The notes beneath the pieces are model-generated. The model worked only from the letters and a program-made list of their open reading frames with translations. It searched no databases and had not been told where the DNA came from. Positions 63,912 through 64,000 of a stretch of 64,000 nt of DNA are shown piece by piece; the first letter of the stretch is position 1; each line of letters begins with the position of its first letter. The stretch lies in the NCBI GenBank assembly GCA_963747535.1, contig CAVVFX010000002.1:434001-498000 (forward strand), written 5' to 3'. The position numbers and the translations under genes are program-made. The stretch comes from CAVVFX01 sp963747535 (GTDB lineage: Bacteria; Acidobacteriota; Terriglobia; Bryobacterales; Bryobacteraceae).

Positions 63912-64000
63912 TTGGGCGGTTGACTTATTTAACGAATTTGTAACTCAGAACACTAGACTAGTCCAGCCTTTAATTAAGCCCCCCAAAAGGGGTATGCGCG

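Noticed and set aside
1..64000. tRNA and rRNA genes
   Set aside because: I looked for T-loop-like GTTCGAATCC words and clover-leaf patterns and for rRNA-like stretches and saw none convincing; a dedicated scan could still find one.

Overview
The window looks like a chromosome segment of an acidobacterium of the Solibacter/Bryobacter type (Bryobacterales). The evidence is high GC, three very large TonB-dependent receptors with N-terminal carboxypeptidase-regulatory domains, abundant secreted sugar and ester hydrolases, a TIGR02999-type ECF sigma factor, a Tat-exported sulfatase and many Tat- or Sec-exported proteins. This placement is inferred from gene content alone; no rRNA or other marker gene is present. 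I found no tRNA, rRNA or CRISPR array.

Layout. (1) 0-9 kb: an enolase-superfamily dehydratase, then a minus-strand polysaccharide region with a GH5 mannanase-like protein, a WbsX/GH99-like gene in two separated halves around a gene for a 480-residue protein made of ten ~42-residue repeats, a dTDP-sugar 3,5-epimerase and an NAD-dependent sugar epimerase. The 3-7 kb part is visibly AT-richer and looks imported or rearranged. (2) 9.5-13.7 kb: a minus-strand trio (beta-propeller lipoprotein, NPP-type phosphatase, HD hydrolase) and a TonB gene with a strong terminator. (3) 14-21 kb: a decayed PDZ-SpoIIE phosphatase, a complete RIT element (three overlapping tyrosine recombinase genes between complex TTATGCCGAG inverted repeats), a repeat-rich gene desert, a lineage-type hypothetical protein and an orphan Flp pilin. 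(4) 21-35 kb: two TonB-dependent receptors, a serine hydrolase, an SSB, and a GH3 glycosidase followed by a ROK regulator. (5) 35-43 kb: an acyl-CoA synthetase, an ECF sigma factor, and a three-gene 2-oxoacid:ferredoxin oxidoreductase operon with its NAD(P)H:acceptor partner. (6) 43-48.5 kb: HAD and CutA genes, a divergent DivIC-like gene, then a compact PfkB/HldE-like kinase - ROK kinase - GmhA-like isomerase - rhodanese cassette and a DapA-family lyase. (7) 48.8-58.7 kb: sulfatase, an ArsA/GET3-like ATPase with a small Cys-rich partner, cupin, secreted PPC (DUF296) plus Gfo/Idh protein, a third TonB receptor and an esterase. (8) 58.7-63.8 kb: a paralogue of the hypothetical protein at 19.9 kb and a two-gene KAP NTPase / NACHT-TPR NTPase operon that looks like a defence or signalling system.

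How it fits together: most of the window is a carbohydrate-scavenging lifestyle. Receptors import oligomers using the TonB machinery, secreted hydrolases and sulfatases trim them, ROK proteins sense or phosphorylate sugars, and sugar kinase/isomerase/aldolase genes process them; the Kor operon handles oxidative decarboxylation of 2-oxoacids with ferredoxin. Mobile or defence material occupies three places: the RIT element, the AT-richer split WbsX region, and the KAP/NACHT operon. Interspersed among gene 3' ends is a family of short two-hairpin repeats whose stems differ while keeping pairing and whose main loop is conserved.
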